Positions 1 through 9,093 of a stretch of 45,008 nt of DNA are shown one piece after another. The translations under genes and the position numbers were made by a program. The stretch covers positions 460,892 to 505,899 of the forward strand of contig NZ_FMZO01000001.1 of the NCBI RefSeq assembly GCF_900101395.1. The letters are read 5' to 3'. Source of the stretch: Niabella drilacis. GTDB lineage: Bacteria; Bacteroidota; Bacteroidia; Chitinophagales; Chitinophagaceae. The notes beneath the pieces were generated by a model that saw only the letters and a program-made list of their open reading frames with translations, searched no databases and had not been told where the DNA came from. Position 1 is the stretch's first letter. Each line of letters opens with the position of its first letter.

Positions 1-117
1 GGCAAAAATGAGAATCCCGAAGACTATCGCATGCGGGTCAAGATAAAAAGCGGGTCTATTGCCATAAAATGTAGTGTGAATAAGCCTTTGGAGGCCGAAA
101 AGGACCTGATCTTTTGA
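1..117 (+). CDS. 3' end of an unidentified gene (partial)
   Basis: The window opens inside a + strand reading frame that stays open for 38 codons and ends at TGA 115-117, followed directly by an in-frame TAG. The visible C-terminus is rich in Lys, Glu and Ile, contains one Cys and ends in KDLIF. I do not recognise a family from this fragment, and no motif or membrane segment is visible. It is convergent with the DUF6807 gene. The frame could be chance, but the composition is protein-like and the tandem stops fit a real gene end. Confidence 0.45.
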   Translation, partial: GKNENPEDYRMRVKIKSGSIAIKCSVNKPLEAEKDLIF

Positions 118-441
118 TAGCAGGCGCAGCGCGCCGCAAATAATGGTAACAAGCACTTCCAGGGACTTACCCGTAGCCGCAGCGCGGCGGGAATCTTTTC
201 GGGGGAGGCTTATATTACCGGTGCGCTGCACCTCTGTTCCAGCTCGTATTCGTTGCTAATAAGCGCAACGCTGCGCTGCAGCTTTGGCCTTTAACCGCTA
301 AATTCCTAAAATTAACCGGACGCGTATGCGAAAACATCCGGGACAAAAAATAGCATGCACACAGCTACAATACCGGTTTTTTGTTGAATCTATGTTGCAA
401 AACCGGCGCCGTAATTCGAAAAAGATCAGGGTCTTATACCC
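118..441. other. Intergenic stretch between convergent genes
   Basis: No gene is seen. The first half is GC-rich with many GCGC and GCCGC runs. The second half contains an inverted repeat, CCGGTTTT at 373-380 and AAAACCGG at 399-406, separated by 18 bases. It lies just beyond the end of the DUF6807 gene and could act as a weak terminator for it. No other signal stands out. Confidence 0.4.
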
Positions 442-1482
442 TTAATAACGGGTTTTGTGAAACTCCGCTTCCATTTTCCCCATTTCGGGAAGCGGGAGAT
501 CCTGCTGTGCAATTACGATACGATAGGTGAATTTTTTGGATTGGCCGGGCTGCAGCGTAAGGTTCAGTGAATCTTTTCCCTTGCTGAATACCGACCTGCC
601 AAGCGGATTGAGGGCAAAGAGTCCGTAGCCGCGCGCATGCCAGTAGGTGGGGTAACCGGTGTTGGAAGGATGGTCAAACATGCCAATGGATATGGGTGCC
701 CCGTCTTTTTTCCCTTTGAGCAGGGCCCAGGTTCCCTGGCTGCTCCATACCGCATCCCCCTTTAGCCCGTTGGAGGCATAATACATACCGGTGGGTATAT
801 TGGTACCGGAGGCTGCTACATTGGTTACATTGCCCTGGTTGTCTGCAAACGACTGGGTTCCTGTTGACGGCATTTCCAGTTCTTTGGCCACCCTGATGGC
901 AAAGAAGCCATCCTTAACATCTGCAAATACCACCGGCCTGTTCAGGGCCGTAAGGGTAGAGGAGCGGGTGATATAAAACCGGTCACCCTTTACTTCAAAA
1001 AAATAAGTGGTGGCTTCGTTAAGGAAGGGTTCCCCTGCATGGTTCACCCAGGTAGCGGTGGTCTGCAGCCGGGCCTGGTTTTTTGATGCGGTCTGTTTCA
1101 GGATCTTTTGATGCAGGATGGTTCCGTAGTGCTCTTTTTTTGCAGCAGGGATGGCAGAAGAGTTATTCCAGAAATCGACACCGTTCACCGATTCGTAATT
1201 CATCCAGATACCCACGTGATGCGGGTGGTCTGTACTTTCACCGGGGATGGGTTTTACCGGGAACCCGCGGGTAATCGTAACGCCGCTCAATGTGTTGACC
1301 GGGTAAAGAAACGGTTTGGCAATACTATCGGTATAGCAGAAGGCCGTGAGCAGCCGGCCGTTGTAGCGGACATCTACCTGGTCCTGGCCGGGGCGGGCAA
1401 TGAGCGCAAAACCTTTTTTTGCAGATTGAGCTCCGGCGGCCAGGGATAACAATGCAAACAGGGCAAGAAGATTCCTTTTCAT
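442..1482 (-). CDS. DUF6807 (PmoA-like) family exported protein
   Basis: The 346-aa protein starts with a Sec signal peptide (about residues 1-20: Met-Lys-Arg, a hydrophobic Leu/Ala core, then an Ala-x-Ala-Gln type end), so it is probably periplasmic or secreted. The body carries a His-rich segment STDHPHHVGIWMNY near residue 85, an FWNN segment, a DVKDGFFAIRVA segment and FDHPSN near residue 270. These are characteristic of the DUF6807 family, formerly called methane oxygenase PmoA. Family members sit next to carbohydrate-use genes in Bacteroidota; their reaction is not established. The PmoA name does not imply methane oxidation. A TATCTTTG -7 type element lies 32 bases upstream. It is followed at 120 bp by the siderophore receptor gene on the same strand. 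Confidence 0.8.
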   Translation of the reverse strand: MKRNLLALFALLSLAAGAQSAKKGFALIARPGQDQVDVRYNGRLLTAFCYTDSIAKPFLYPVNTLSGVTITRGFPVKPIPGESTDHPHHVGIWMNYESVNGVDFWNNSSAIPAAKKEHYGTILHQKILKQTASKNQARLQTTATWVNHAGEPFLNEATTYFFEVKGDRFYITRSSTLTALNRPVVFADVKDGFFAIRVAKELEMPSTGTQSFADNQGNVTNVAASGTNIPTGMYYASNGLKGDAVWSSQGTWALLKGKKDGAPISIGMFDHPSNTGYPTYWHARGYGLFALNPLGRSVFSKGKDSLNLTLQPGQSKKFTYRIVIAQQDLPLPEMGKMEAEFHKTRY

Positions 1483-1513
1483 ATCGTTTAATTTGAAGGA
1501 TCGTTAAGAGGAT

Positions 1514-1521
1514 CAAAGATA
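1514..1521 (-). promoter_or_regulatory. Bacteroidota -7 element TATCTTTG for the DUF6807 gene
   Basis: On the - strand the sequence reads TATCTTTG, matching the TAnnTTTG -7 consensus of Bacteroidota housekeeping promoters. It lies 31 bases upstream of the start codon at 1482. No convincing -33 TTG partner is obvious. Confidence 0.5.
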
Positions 1522-1543
1522 AGAAAGGCCGGGCAACAGCCTC

Positions 1544-1584
1544 AAAAAGAAAAACTGTTGTCTGCCGACAGGCAGACAACAGTT
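1544..1584 (-). terminator. Rho-independent terminator of the TonB receptor gene
   Basis: A perfect 14-bp stem (1553-1566 with 1571-1584) closes a four-base GACA loop. Read on the - strand it is followed by a run of T interrupted by one C. It lies 18 bases past the stop codon of the receptor gene at 1603, so the receptor and the DUF6807 gene are probably separate transcripts. Confidence 0.85.
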
Positions 1585-1602
1585 CACCGGAACCGGCCCG
1601 GA

Positions 1603-4014
1603 TCAGAACCGGTAGCTTACACTGAACCGTATATTGCGTGGCGGCTCCGTCTGGTAATAGTAAGCAGGTTTTACCGAGCTCCAGTCGCCGTAAACAGAAG
1701 GCAGGTCATAATAAGAACCGGTGTAGAGATAGCTGTTGAGCATATTAAATACGTTGAGCGTAAAACGGTACCGGTCCTGCGTATAAAATAACCCGCCATC
1801 CAGTTTGAAGTAGTCCGGAAGCTGTTGTCCCCGGGTAGACCAACCGGTGTGCCGGCCGATAAGGGAAGTGAACCCGCCTGAGATACCCAGGCCCTGTAAT
1901 GCCCCTTTCTGCAGTTCATAGGAAAGCCAGGCGTTGGAAGTGTGCTTTGCATAACCGGGCACAATTTCGCCTACCGCATAAATGCCGGCGGCGCCGGGCG
2001 CTACCTTCGTGATCAGGCCTTCTGTAAAGGCGTAGTTGGCCGTGGCTGTAAAGCCGGGAAGGATGGTGCCTCTTACATCAAGCTCAACGCCCCGGGCCAC
2101 TTTCTCTCCAAGTACGATACTGGTAGGCTGGTTAGGGTTGGGCGCATCCGGATCTGCAGTGAGCTCGTTTTGTTTGAGGATGCGGTATACGGACAGCGTG
2201 GTCAGCCAGCGGTTATGGAACCAGTTTTTCTTGATACCGAGTTCCATGTTATTACCGGTAACCGGTTTTATTTTTCCGCCGCCGGTAAGGGTTCCGGTTT
2301 GCGGGATAAAGGCCTGGTCGTACAAACCATATACAGAGAGGGTTTTACCGATCGAATAGCTCAGCCCGGTACGGGGAGTGAGATGTTTGGCCGTTGAAAA
2401 GTCGGTTCCGGTGCCATAGATCTGGCTTACATCCGTATAACGGCCGGCAAGCGTGAGCCTTAAGCGGTCCCTGAAAAAAGCCAGTTCATCCTGCACATAA
2501 ACGCTGGAATAGCGCTGTGTCTGGATCCCCCCGGCGGCGATCGCCCGTTCTTCGATGGGCCTGCTGCGGTCAAAGACGGGGTAGCCGTTTGCCGGAACGC
2601 CATAGTCCGGATTCCGGGGGTCAAACAGGGCACCTACGGAATCCAGGTCGTGCGATTGCCCCCAGTCTGCATAATATTTTTTATCGGCGGCATCCACACC
2701 TGCCAGGATCCGGTGGCGGACGGAACCGGTACGGAATTCGCCGTTCAGGAATACCTGGCCGAGCACCATATTGCTCTTGGCATCCCAGAGGCCGATATTG
2801 CGGACCAGGTGACCGTTGGTGGAATCCATCATAGAGGGCCAGGAGCTCATACCCGCCTGGTTGTAGTTGAAATAAGCACCCTGTGCCGTGAGCTTCCAGT
2901 TGGTATTAAACGCATGTTCGAAGGTAAGATAAGCACTCTGGTCGTTGATCTTTGTAGGCGGCAGGCCCGGGTTGGTAAGGGTGAAGTTGACGGGATAGGT
3001 TCCATACCCGAATTTTGAAAATACATAGTAGGAGCCCACTTCCGTCATTTTTGCAAACTGCCCGTTATACTCCAGGGTTAGTTTGGTCTTATCATCTACC
3101 TGGTAGGAGAGCACCGGGGCAATGACGTACCGGTTATTGTATTCAAAATCGCGGTGGGAGCCTTTATGCTGTGCCGCGATATTGAGGCGGTATAATAATT
3201 TTTTATCCTTGCTCAGGGATCCGTCAAGGTCCAGGCTACCCCGGTAAAGGTCAAAACTTCCGAGGGTAAGGTTGACTGCTCCTTTTGTAATGCCGGTTGG
3301 TTTTTTTGTAACAATATTATACAGGCCGCTTGGATCACCGTTGGCCAGCATAAACCCGGCAGGGCCTTTTACAAATTCGACCCGGTCTACAAAGCTCATA
3401 TCTTCCGTAAGCGGTCCCCAGTAAGAGGCTACCACGTTAAACCCGTTCCTGAACGCCTGTATCTGGGAACCACGGGCCGTGATGTTGGCATAAAGATCGC
3501 CCCAGTGCTCCACCCGCGTGGCCCCGCTTACATTCCGCACCAGCCCGTCGCTCATGCTGATCACCTGCTGCTGAACCAGGGCGGCCTGATCCACTACCTG
3601 TATGTTTTGAGGCGTTTCCAGCAGCGGCGTTTTCAGACGCAGGCTTACCGAGGCATGCTCGGTGCCCTTGTGTGCGTTAACAAATACGGCATCCAGCTGC
3701 CGGGAGGTCTCTTTAATGATGAAATTTTCGATGCGTGTTTCGTTTGCGCCAACGGTTATCGTTCTGCGCTGGGCCGCTGTTTCTGCTGCCGTTATAACCA
3801 GGGTACGGGTGCCGGGACGTATGTTCTTTATTTCATAGGCGCCTTCTTCATCACTTGAAGATTGCTGCCAAGTGCCATCGATGGAGACGGTGATATACCG
3901 GGCCGGCTTACCATCAGCCGTGGTAATAGCGCCCTTTATTTTCCCTGGTTGGGCGGCAAGGTGGGCAGAGGTAAAAAGGGCAAAAAAGAGGAGTAAGGAG
4001 TAATGCTGCTTCAT
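1603..4014 (-). CDS. TonB-dependent siderophore-type outer membrane receptor
   Basis: The 803-aa protein has a signal peptide (about 1-21, ending AHLAAQ). A carboxypeptidase-regulatory-like beta-sandwich follows (about 25-105: GKIKGAITTADGKPA, then YEIKNIRPGTRTL). The plug domain (about 125-240) includes the conserved segments VEFVKGPAGFMLANGDPSG and YNIVTKKPTG, which are typical of ferrichrome/FhuE-class siderophore receptors. The rest is a 22-strand-type barrel ending in Phe (RFSVSYRF), as expected for BAM-dependent insertion. It imports a ferric siderophore or similar ligand using TonB-ExbBD energy. No siderophore synthesis, inner-membrane transporter or iron regulator lies nearby, so the ligand is unknown. 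It appears to be transcribed alone, with a TAGATTTG -7 element upstream and a strong terminator downstream. Confidence 0.92.
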   Translation of the reverse strand: MKQHYSLLLFFALFTSAHLAAQPGKIKGAITTADGKPARYITVSIDGTWQQSSSDEEGAYEIKNIRPGTRTLVITAAETAAQRRTITVGANETRIENFIIKETSRQLDAVFVNAHKGTEHASVSLRLKTPLLETPQNIQVVDQAALVQQQVISMSDGLVRNVSGATRVEHWGDLYANITARGSQIQAFRNGFNVVASYWGPLTEDMSFVDRVEFVKGPAGFMLANGDPSGLYNIVTKKPTGITKGAVNLTLGSFDLYRGSLDLDGSLSKDKKLLYRLNIAAQHKGSHRDFEYNNRYVIAPVLSYQVDDKTKLTLEYNGQFAKMTEVGSYYVFSKFGYGTYPVNFTLTNPGLPPTKINDQSAYLTFEHAFNTNWKLTAQGAYFNYNQAGMSSWPSMMDSTNGHLVRNIGLWDAKSNMVLGQVFLNGEFRTGSVRHRILAGVDAADKKYYADWGQSHDLDSVGALFDPRNPDYGVPANGYPVFDRSRPIEERAIAAGGIQTQRYSSVYVQDELAFFRDRLRLTLAGRYTDVSQIYGTGTDFSTAKHLTPRTGLSYSIGKTLSVYGLYDQAFIPQTGTLTGGGKIKPVTGNNMELGIKKNWFHNRWLTTLSVYRILKQNELTADPDAPNPNQPTSIVLGEKVARGVELDVRGTILPGFTATANYAFTEGLITKVAPGAAGIYAVGEIVPGYAKHTSNAWLSYELQKGALQGLGISGGFTSLIGRHTGWSTRGQQLPDYFKLDGGLFYTQDRYRFTLNVFNMLNSYLYTGSYYDLPSVYGDWSSVKPAYYYQTEPPRNIRFSVSYRF

Positions 4015-4036
4015 TATAAACTTGTTTTAAACGGCG

Positions 4037-4044
4037 CAAATCTA
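4037..4044 (-). promoter_or_regulatory. -7 element TAGATTTG for the TonB receptor gene
   Basis: The - strand reads TAGATTTG, a match to TAnnTTTG, 22 bases upstream of the receptor start codon. No Fur-like palindrome was recognised around it. Confidence 0.45.
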
Positions 4045-4167
4045 TTTTGCCCGGCAGCGAATCATTTACGGGATCAGAAAAAAAGGTTACGGGATCCGGA
4101 AAAAAACGGAATGCTTTTATGACCTCCGGGGCTTAAGTGGCGGCTTTGGGAAGCGGCGGTTGCGGGC

Positions 4168-4203
4168 AAAAAAAAACCGTACCAGGAACTGATACGGTTT
4201 TTA
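4168..4203 (-). terminator. Terminator of secDF
   Basis: A hairpin with stem CCGTA (4177-4181) and TACGG (4193-4197) can extend through CAG/CTG inside the loop. An A run lies on its left and a T run on its right. It is therefore symmetrical, but it lies 24 bases past the secDF stop and most plausibly ends that - strand transcript. Confidence 0.8.
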
Positions 4204-4227
4204 TTGATAAGTTGTTATCTACGTTGC

Positions 4228-7200
4228 TTAATGCTCGGGCTGCACTTTGACCGGGGTGCTGGCTTTGTTTTTTTTCAAACCGCCCTTAAGGTCTACCAGT
4301 ACCGGGGCCGCTACAAAGATAGAAGAGTAAACACCGGTAACGACACCGATCAGCATAGCAAAGGCAAAACCTCTAACGGCTTCCCCTCCAAAGATGAACA
4401 GGATCAACACGGTGATAAACACGGTGAAGGACGTCATGATGGTACGGCTTAGCGTATCGTTGATGGCCTTATTCACCAGCGTTTTCTGATCCAGGTTCGG
4501 GTACAGTTTCCCGTCTTCCCGGATCCGGTCAAATACCACCACGGTATCGTTCATCGAGAAGCCGATCACCGTAAGGATGGCCGCAATAAAATGCTGATCG
4601 ATCTCCAGCGGGAAGGGCACCCAGTCCCGCGCATAAGAGAACACGATCAATGTGACCAGCGCATCGTGCAGCAGGGAGAAGATGGTACCCAGTGAATATC
4701 TCCAGTCGCGGAAACGCAGGAAGATGTACACAAAGATGGCCAGGATTGCCAGCACAGTGGCGGTTACGGCGCCTCTTTTCAGATCATCAGAAATGGTGGG
4801 CAGCACCTTGTTCGTTTTTATCTTATACTTTGTATCAAACTGCTCATAGGTAGCGCCTTGCGGCAGGTAGGATTTTAATCCTTCGAATAACTTATGTGAT
4901 ACGATAGAGTCTGCTTTTGTTGTATTGGGATCGGTGATCAGATAAGAGGTTGTAATGTCAAGCTCACTTGCATCCCCCACTGTTTTAACAAAAGGATTCT
5001 CATTGTCAAACGTAGCTTTCAGATCTACCTTTAACTTTTCTACGTCTACTTTTTTACCAAAGTCGATCCGGTAGGAGCGTCCTCCGTTGAACTCAACGCC
5101 ATAATCAAAACCATGGAATATCGTACCGATCGATAACAGCAGGATCACTACTGAAATGATATAGGCTATTTTCCGGAACTCGATAAATTTAAACGCGCTG
5201 TGCTTGAAGATGCTGCGGCTCAGACTGGTAAAGTACTTGAGGTGATGGTTCTTGTTGGTGAACCAGTCGGTTACCCAACGGCTTACCAGGATACCACAGA
5301 ACAGGGACAGCAACAGCCCCAGGATCTGCGTGGTTGCAAAACCTTTAACCGGTCCCAATCCGAAGTAATAAAGGATAAAGGCGGTGATCAGCGTGGTTAC
5401 GTGGCCATCCAGTACCGGCGCCAGGGATCGGTTATAACCGTCATTGATGGCCGATATATAGCTCTTGCCCTTGGTCAGTTCTTCTTTGATCCGTTCATAA
5501 ATGATTACGTTACTATCCACCGCCATACCAATGGTCAGTACCAGGCCGGCGATACCCGGCGCGGTCAGTGTGGCGCCCAGCCCCGCAAGCACACCTACGG
5601 TAAAGAGCAGGTTTAAGATCAACGCGATGTTGGCTACCCATCCACTGGTATTGTAATAGATAAGCATTAATATGAATATTACGATAAAGGAGATGGTAAA
5701 GGACATCAAACCTCCTTTGATCGCTGCTTCACCCAGGGTGGGTCCAACGGTTTCATCCGAAACGATCTTAGCCGGTGCAGGCAGTTTACCGATCTTCAGG
5801 ATATTGGCCAGGTCTTTTGCTTCTTCTGCAGAGAAATTGCCGGAGATACTGGAACGGCCGCCTTCGATGGCTTCATTTACCACGGGAGCGGAATACACCT
5901 GGTTATCTACTACAATGGCAATATGCTTGCCCTTGTTAGCACGGGTCATATCGGCCCATACACGGCTTCCGATCGCATCCATTTCGAGGGATACATTGGT
6001 TTTGCCGGACTGATCATAGTCGGCGCCGGCATTGGTCACATGCTCTCCTTCCAGTTTGGCTTTATCGCGGCCGCCTGTTTTGATGGCATAAAGGGCCACC
6101 ATATTGCTTTTCTTGTTGCCGATCTTATCGGGCATGCCGTACATCCAGGCAATTTCGGAAGGGAACTGGGAGCGGATAGACGGAGCGGTAAGCATGGCTC
6201 TTACGGCAGCAGTATCTTTAATATTTACTTGCCCTACAATGCCCATATCGGCTAAACCGCCTTTTTCATCCACGGGAGGAATAAGCAGGCCCCAAATATG
6301 CTTCTGCAGTTCCTGCTGCTGGTTGGCAGCAGCATCTCCTGTTTTGGCTGCATTTTTATCGGCGTTGGCCAGTTGTGATAACTGGTCCTGTATTTTTTTA
6401 GCGGTATCTGTTCCGGCTGTTTTTGAAGAATCAGGCGTGGTGGCAGCACCGGCGGCAACTCCCGCTGTGTCTGTTTTAGCGGAGCTGTCTTTTGCTGACT
6501 TCCCTGCGTTTTGTGCAAAGTAGATCTCGTCCGCCTTTTGAAGGTTACCCCATAGTTCGGAAATATTATATACTTCCCAGAACTGGAGGTTGGCAGAGGC
6601 CTGCAGGTTTTTGCGTACCCGCTCCTTGTCCTGAACACCGGGCAGTTCTACTGTAATGATCTGTTTGCTGGGGTCCGGGTTAATGCTGGGCTGCGCCACG
6701 CCGAATTTGTCGATACGGGTGGTGATCAGGCGGGCCGTATTGTCAAAAGCGGCCTTGGCCTGCTCCTGCAGAAACCGGGTTACCTTGGCATCATTATCGG
6801 TCACTTTCAGGCTCTCGCGGTTGGCCGTTGCAAACAGCGAAGCCAGTGGGGTGTTGGGGCTTAGTTTCTTAAATTCTTCAACGAAGAGGGTAATAAAGTT
6901 GGCATCACTGTTCCCTTTGCGGTTATCGGCATTTTGTAAAGCCTTTAAAAAGTTAGGGTCTTTTGAATTGTTGGCCAGTGTTTGCAGCAATCCGTTCATC
7001 TCCACTTCCATGGTCACGTTCATACCACCCTGGAGGTCAAGACCCAGGTTCAGCTCTTCTTCTTTTGCTTTCTGGTAGCTGATGGCACCGGTAATTCCAT
7101 AGGTAATGGTTTCATCTTTAGTGCTGTCTTTTAAACGGCTCAGGCGATCGTTGTAATGCTGGCTGAGCTCTTCCTGGTACACATCCTGGGAGTCCTTGTT

Positions 7201-7368
7201 GGAGGGGAATTTTTGGGCAGCAGTCTGGTAATTGGCATTTACATAATTGTGCGCAATTTTCTCCAATTTCTTTTCGTGGTTGCGAACAAACCATGTAAAT
7301 GACAGCTGGTAGAGTGAGTAGATAATAAGTAAGATTGTAAAAAATCTAACCAGTCCTTTAAGTTGCAT
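4228..7368 (-). CDS. secDF: Protein translocase subunit SecDF (fused)
   Basis: This 1046-aa fusion of SecD and SecF uses the proton gradient to help pull preproteins through SecYEG. The SecD part has an N-terminal membrane helix (about 8-28), the first periplasmic domain with DLQGG at 111-115, and a membrane domain with the GMAVDSNVIIYERI motif. The SecF part begins near residue 740 (FNGGRSYRIDFGKK) and has the matching motif FSMNDTVVVFDRIRED. Fusion of the two is normal in Bacteroidota. An Ala/Lys/Asp/Ser-rich low-complexity insert of about 70 residues (about 280-350) lies in the periplasmic part of SecD. The gene is monocistronic, with its own -7 element and terminator; secG lies elsewhere, at 16518-16901. 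Confidence 0.97.
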   Translation of the reverse strand: MQLKGLVRFFTILLIIYSLYQLSFTWFVRNHEKKLEKIAHNYVNANYQTAAQKFPSNKDSQDVYQEELSQHYNDRLSRLKDSTKDETITYGITGAISYQKAKEEELNLGLDLQGGMNVTMEVEMNGLLQTLANNSKDPNFLKALQNADNRKGNSDANFITLFVEEFKKLSPNTPLASLFATANRESLKVTDNDAKVTRFLQEQAKAAFDNTARLITTRIDKFGVAQPSINPDPSKQIITVELPGVQDKERVRKNLQASANLQFWEVYNISELWGNLQKADEIYFAQNAGKSAKDSSAKTDTAGVAAGAATTPDSSKTAGTDTAKKIQDQLSQLANADKNAAKTGDAAANQQQELQKHIWGLLIPPVDEKGGLADMGIVGQVNIKDTAAVRAMLTAPSIRSQFPSEIAWMYGMPDKIGNKKSNMVALYAIKTGGRDKAKLEGEHVTNAGADYDQSGKTNVSLEMDAIGSRVWADMTRANKGKHIAIVVDNQVYSAPVVNEAIEGGRSSISGNFSAEEAKDLANILKIGKLPAPAKIVSDETVGPTLGEAAIKGGLMSFTISFIVIFILMLIYYNTSGWVANIALILNLLFTVGVLAGLGATLTAPGIAGLVLTIGMAVDSNVIIYERIKEELTKGKSYISAINDGYNRSLAPVLDGHVTTLITAFILYYFGLGPVKGFATTQILGLLLSLFCGILVSRWVTDWFTNKNHHLKYFTSLSRSIFKHSAFKFIEFRKIAYIISVVILLLSIGTIFHGFDYGVEFNGGRSYRIDFGKKVDVEKLKVDLKATFDNENPFVKTVGDASELDITTSYLITDPNTTKADSIVSHKLFEGLKSYLPQGATYEQFDTKYKIKTNKVLPTISDDLKRGAVTATVLAILAIFVYIFLRFRDWRYSLGTIFSLLHDALVTLIVFSYARDWVPFPLEIDQHFIAAILTVIGFSMNDTVVVFDRIREDGKLYPNLDQKTLVNKAINDTLSRTIMTSFTVFITVLILFIFGGEAVRGFAFAMLIGVVTGVYSSIFVAAPVLVDLKGGLKKNKASTPVKVQPEH

Positions 7369-7397
7369 ACGTATTTGTTATTTAATCTTTGGTTCCT

Positions 7398-7411
7398 CTT
7401 TAAATTTAAAG
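7398..7411. promoter_or_regulatory. 14-bp palindrome in the secDF leader
   Basis: CTTTAAATTTAAAG is a perfect palindrome just downstream of the secDF -7 element (7416-7423) and 30 bases before its start codon. It could be an operator or a small leader hairpin. Its AT-only core means chance is also possible. Confidence 0.3.
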
Positions 7412-7415
7412 GGGG

Positions 7416-7423
7416 CAAAGATA
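7416..7423 (-). promoter_or_regulatory. -7 element TATCTTTG for secDF
   Basis: The - strand reads TATCTTTG, identical to the elements upstream of the DUF6807 and miaB genes. It lies 47 bases upstream of the secDF start codon. Confidence 0.5.
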
Positions 7424-7555
7424 AGGTTTATAGACATATAGTGGATTTGGTTTTATAAACGGTTTTTCTGCTGTATAAATTTTTGTTTAAGCGTGGATTT
7501 TATAGAATATTTCGATTTTTTAGGATTTTAGGTTCGAAGCTGTCTTTGTAACCCC

Positions 7556-7563
7556 TAAATTTG
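7556..7563 (+). promoter_or_regulatory. -7 element TAAATTTG for the aminotransferase
   Basis: TAAATTTG matches TAnnTTTG 37 bases upstream of the ATG at 7601. The secDF and aminotransferase genes diverge, and this AT-rich gap carries both promoters. No clear -33 TTG at the usual distance was found. Confidence 0.4.
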
Positions 7564-7600
7564 CGTGAATTTGTTTAAAATTAATCCATAAACGTTTAAA

Positions 7601-8791
7601 ATGTCATTATCTTCTCTTTTACAGCGTTTTAGTGAACCGGAAACGTTGAAAATGGCCAAATTAGGCCGCGAACTGAGGGCACAGGGGATCGATGTGATCG
7701 ATCTGAGCCTGGGTGAACCCGATTTTGATACGCCCGAGCACATTAAGGAGGCTGCTATTAAAGCCATTAATGACAACTGGAGCCATTATTCTCCTGTTGC
7801 TGGTTTTTTAGATGCCCGGGAAGCGGTTTGTACCAAACTGAAAAGAGACAATAACCTGGATTACAGGCCGGAGCAGATCGTCATTTCTACCGGAGCCAAG
7901 CAAAGCCTGGCAAATGTAATCCTTGCGTTGGTAGATGATGGCGAGGAAGTGATCATTCCTACCCCGTACTGGGTAACCTATTCCGAGCTGGTAAAAATCG
8001 CCCGGGGAAAAGTAGTGGAAATCAGGACCACCGTAGCGCAGAAACTGAAGATCACTGCGGCAGACCTGGAAAAGGCGATTACGCCCAATACCAAAGCCTT
8101 CCTGTTCTCTTCTCCCTGTAATCCTTCCGGTGCCGTTTACAGCAAGGAAGAGCTGGCCAGCCTGATGGAAGTATTTAAAAAACATCCGCAGATCTATATC
8201 ATTTCCGATGAGATCTATGAATATATCAATTATGTAGGTCAGCATGAAAGCATTGCACAATTTGACGAAATTAAAGACCGCGTGATCGTGGTGAACGGCC
8301 TGGCAAAGGGATTTGCCATGACCGGCTGGCGGATTGGGTATACCGCCTCTACTGTAGAAGTGGCTAAGGGAATGGAAAAACTACAGGGACAAATGACCAG
8401 CGGCACCAATACCATTGCACAAAAAGCAACGGTAACGGCACTGACAGCGGACCTGGCTCCTTCAATGGAAATGACCAGGGAGTTTACCCGCCGCAAACAA
8501 CGGGTAATGGACCTGATCAGCGATATCCCGGGCATCACCTGTACCGAGCCGGATGGCGCTTTTTATATCTTCCCGGATATGAGCGCTTATTATGGAAAGT
8601 CCGACGGGGAAATCACCATCAAGGATTCTGCGGATCTTTGTATGTATATCCTTAATAAAGCGCATGTATCATCCGTGATGGGCGCTGCATTTGGAGAGCC
8701 AAACTGTGTGCGCTTCTCATTTGCCAACAGCCTGGAGAAAATAGAAGAAGGCTGGGCCCGTATCAAAAAAGTATTGGCCCTGCTGAAATAA
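7601..8791 (+). CDS. Class I/II pyridoxal phosphate aminotransferase (aspartate type)
   Basis: The 396-aa protein has the full fold-type I aminotransferase pattern: LSLGEPDFDTP at about 36-45, Asn174 in SPCNPSG, Asp203 in SDEIYE (pairs with the cofactor ring nitrogen) and Lys236 in AKGFAMTGWRIGY (Schiff-base lysine). A C-terminal VRFSFANS segment carries the carboxylate-binding Arg. The family most often transfers amino groups between aspartate or aromatic amino acids and 2-oxoglutarate in the cytosol. The exact substrate cannot be read from sequence. The residue before the lysine is Ala where Ser is usual. It stands alone between a divergent secDF and a terminator at 8816-8848. Confidence 0.93.
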   Translation: MSLSSLLQRFSEPETLKMAKLGRELRAQGIDVIDLSLGEPDFDTPEHIKEAAIKAINDNWSHYSPVAGFLDAREAVCTKLKRDNNLDYRPEQIVISTGAKQSLANVILALVDDGEEVIIPTPYWVTYSELVKIARGKVVEIRTTVAQKLKITAADLEKAITPNTKAFLFSSPCNPSGAVYSKEELASLMEVFKKHPQIYIISDEIYEYINYVGQHESIAQFDEIKDRVIVVNGLAKGFAMTGWRIGYTASTVEVAKGMEKLQGQMTSGTNTIAQKATVTALTADLAPSMEMTREFTRRKQRVMDLISDIPGITCTEPDGAFYIFPDMSAYYGKSDGEITIKDSADLCMYILNKAHVSSVMGAAFGEPNCVRFSFANSLEKIEEGWARIKKVLALLK

Positions 8792-8815
8792 ATAAAAAAA
8801 ACAGAACGCTATTGA

Positions 8816-8848
8816 AAGGACGCCTGGAAACGGGTGTCCTTCATTTTT
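8816..8848 (+). terminator. Terminator of the aminotransferase gene
   Basis: AAGGACGCC (8816-8824) pairs with GGTGTCCTT (8833-8841) with one G-T wobble and is followed by CATTTTT. It lies 25 bases after the stop codon. The rest of the gap up to 9093 shows no gene or repeat. Confidence 0.8.
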
Positions 8849-9093
8849 CGGGAGGAAGCAAAGTGCGGTGGGAGGGTTTGTTCCGGCGCAATGCTGATTG
8901 CCAAGCAGCTCAATAGAGACGAGAGCATGCTTCCTCTTTCTGTAACCATTGGGTCCGGTGCTTCCGGGATCGGCCATCCGGCGTCTGACACCCGGTTATA
9001 AATGCAGCTGAATAGAACGCTGACATACAGGAGATTTTAGTAACTTTAAGTGCCGGATCTGCGAAAAGTTAGTCTGCATTCTCACAACTAAAT

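Noticed and set aside
442-1482. Methane monooxygenase subunit, from the old PmoA family name
   Set aside because: The protein is a soluble exported protein with DUF6807 features and has no relation to membrane-bound methane monooxygenase.
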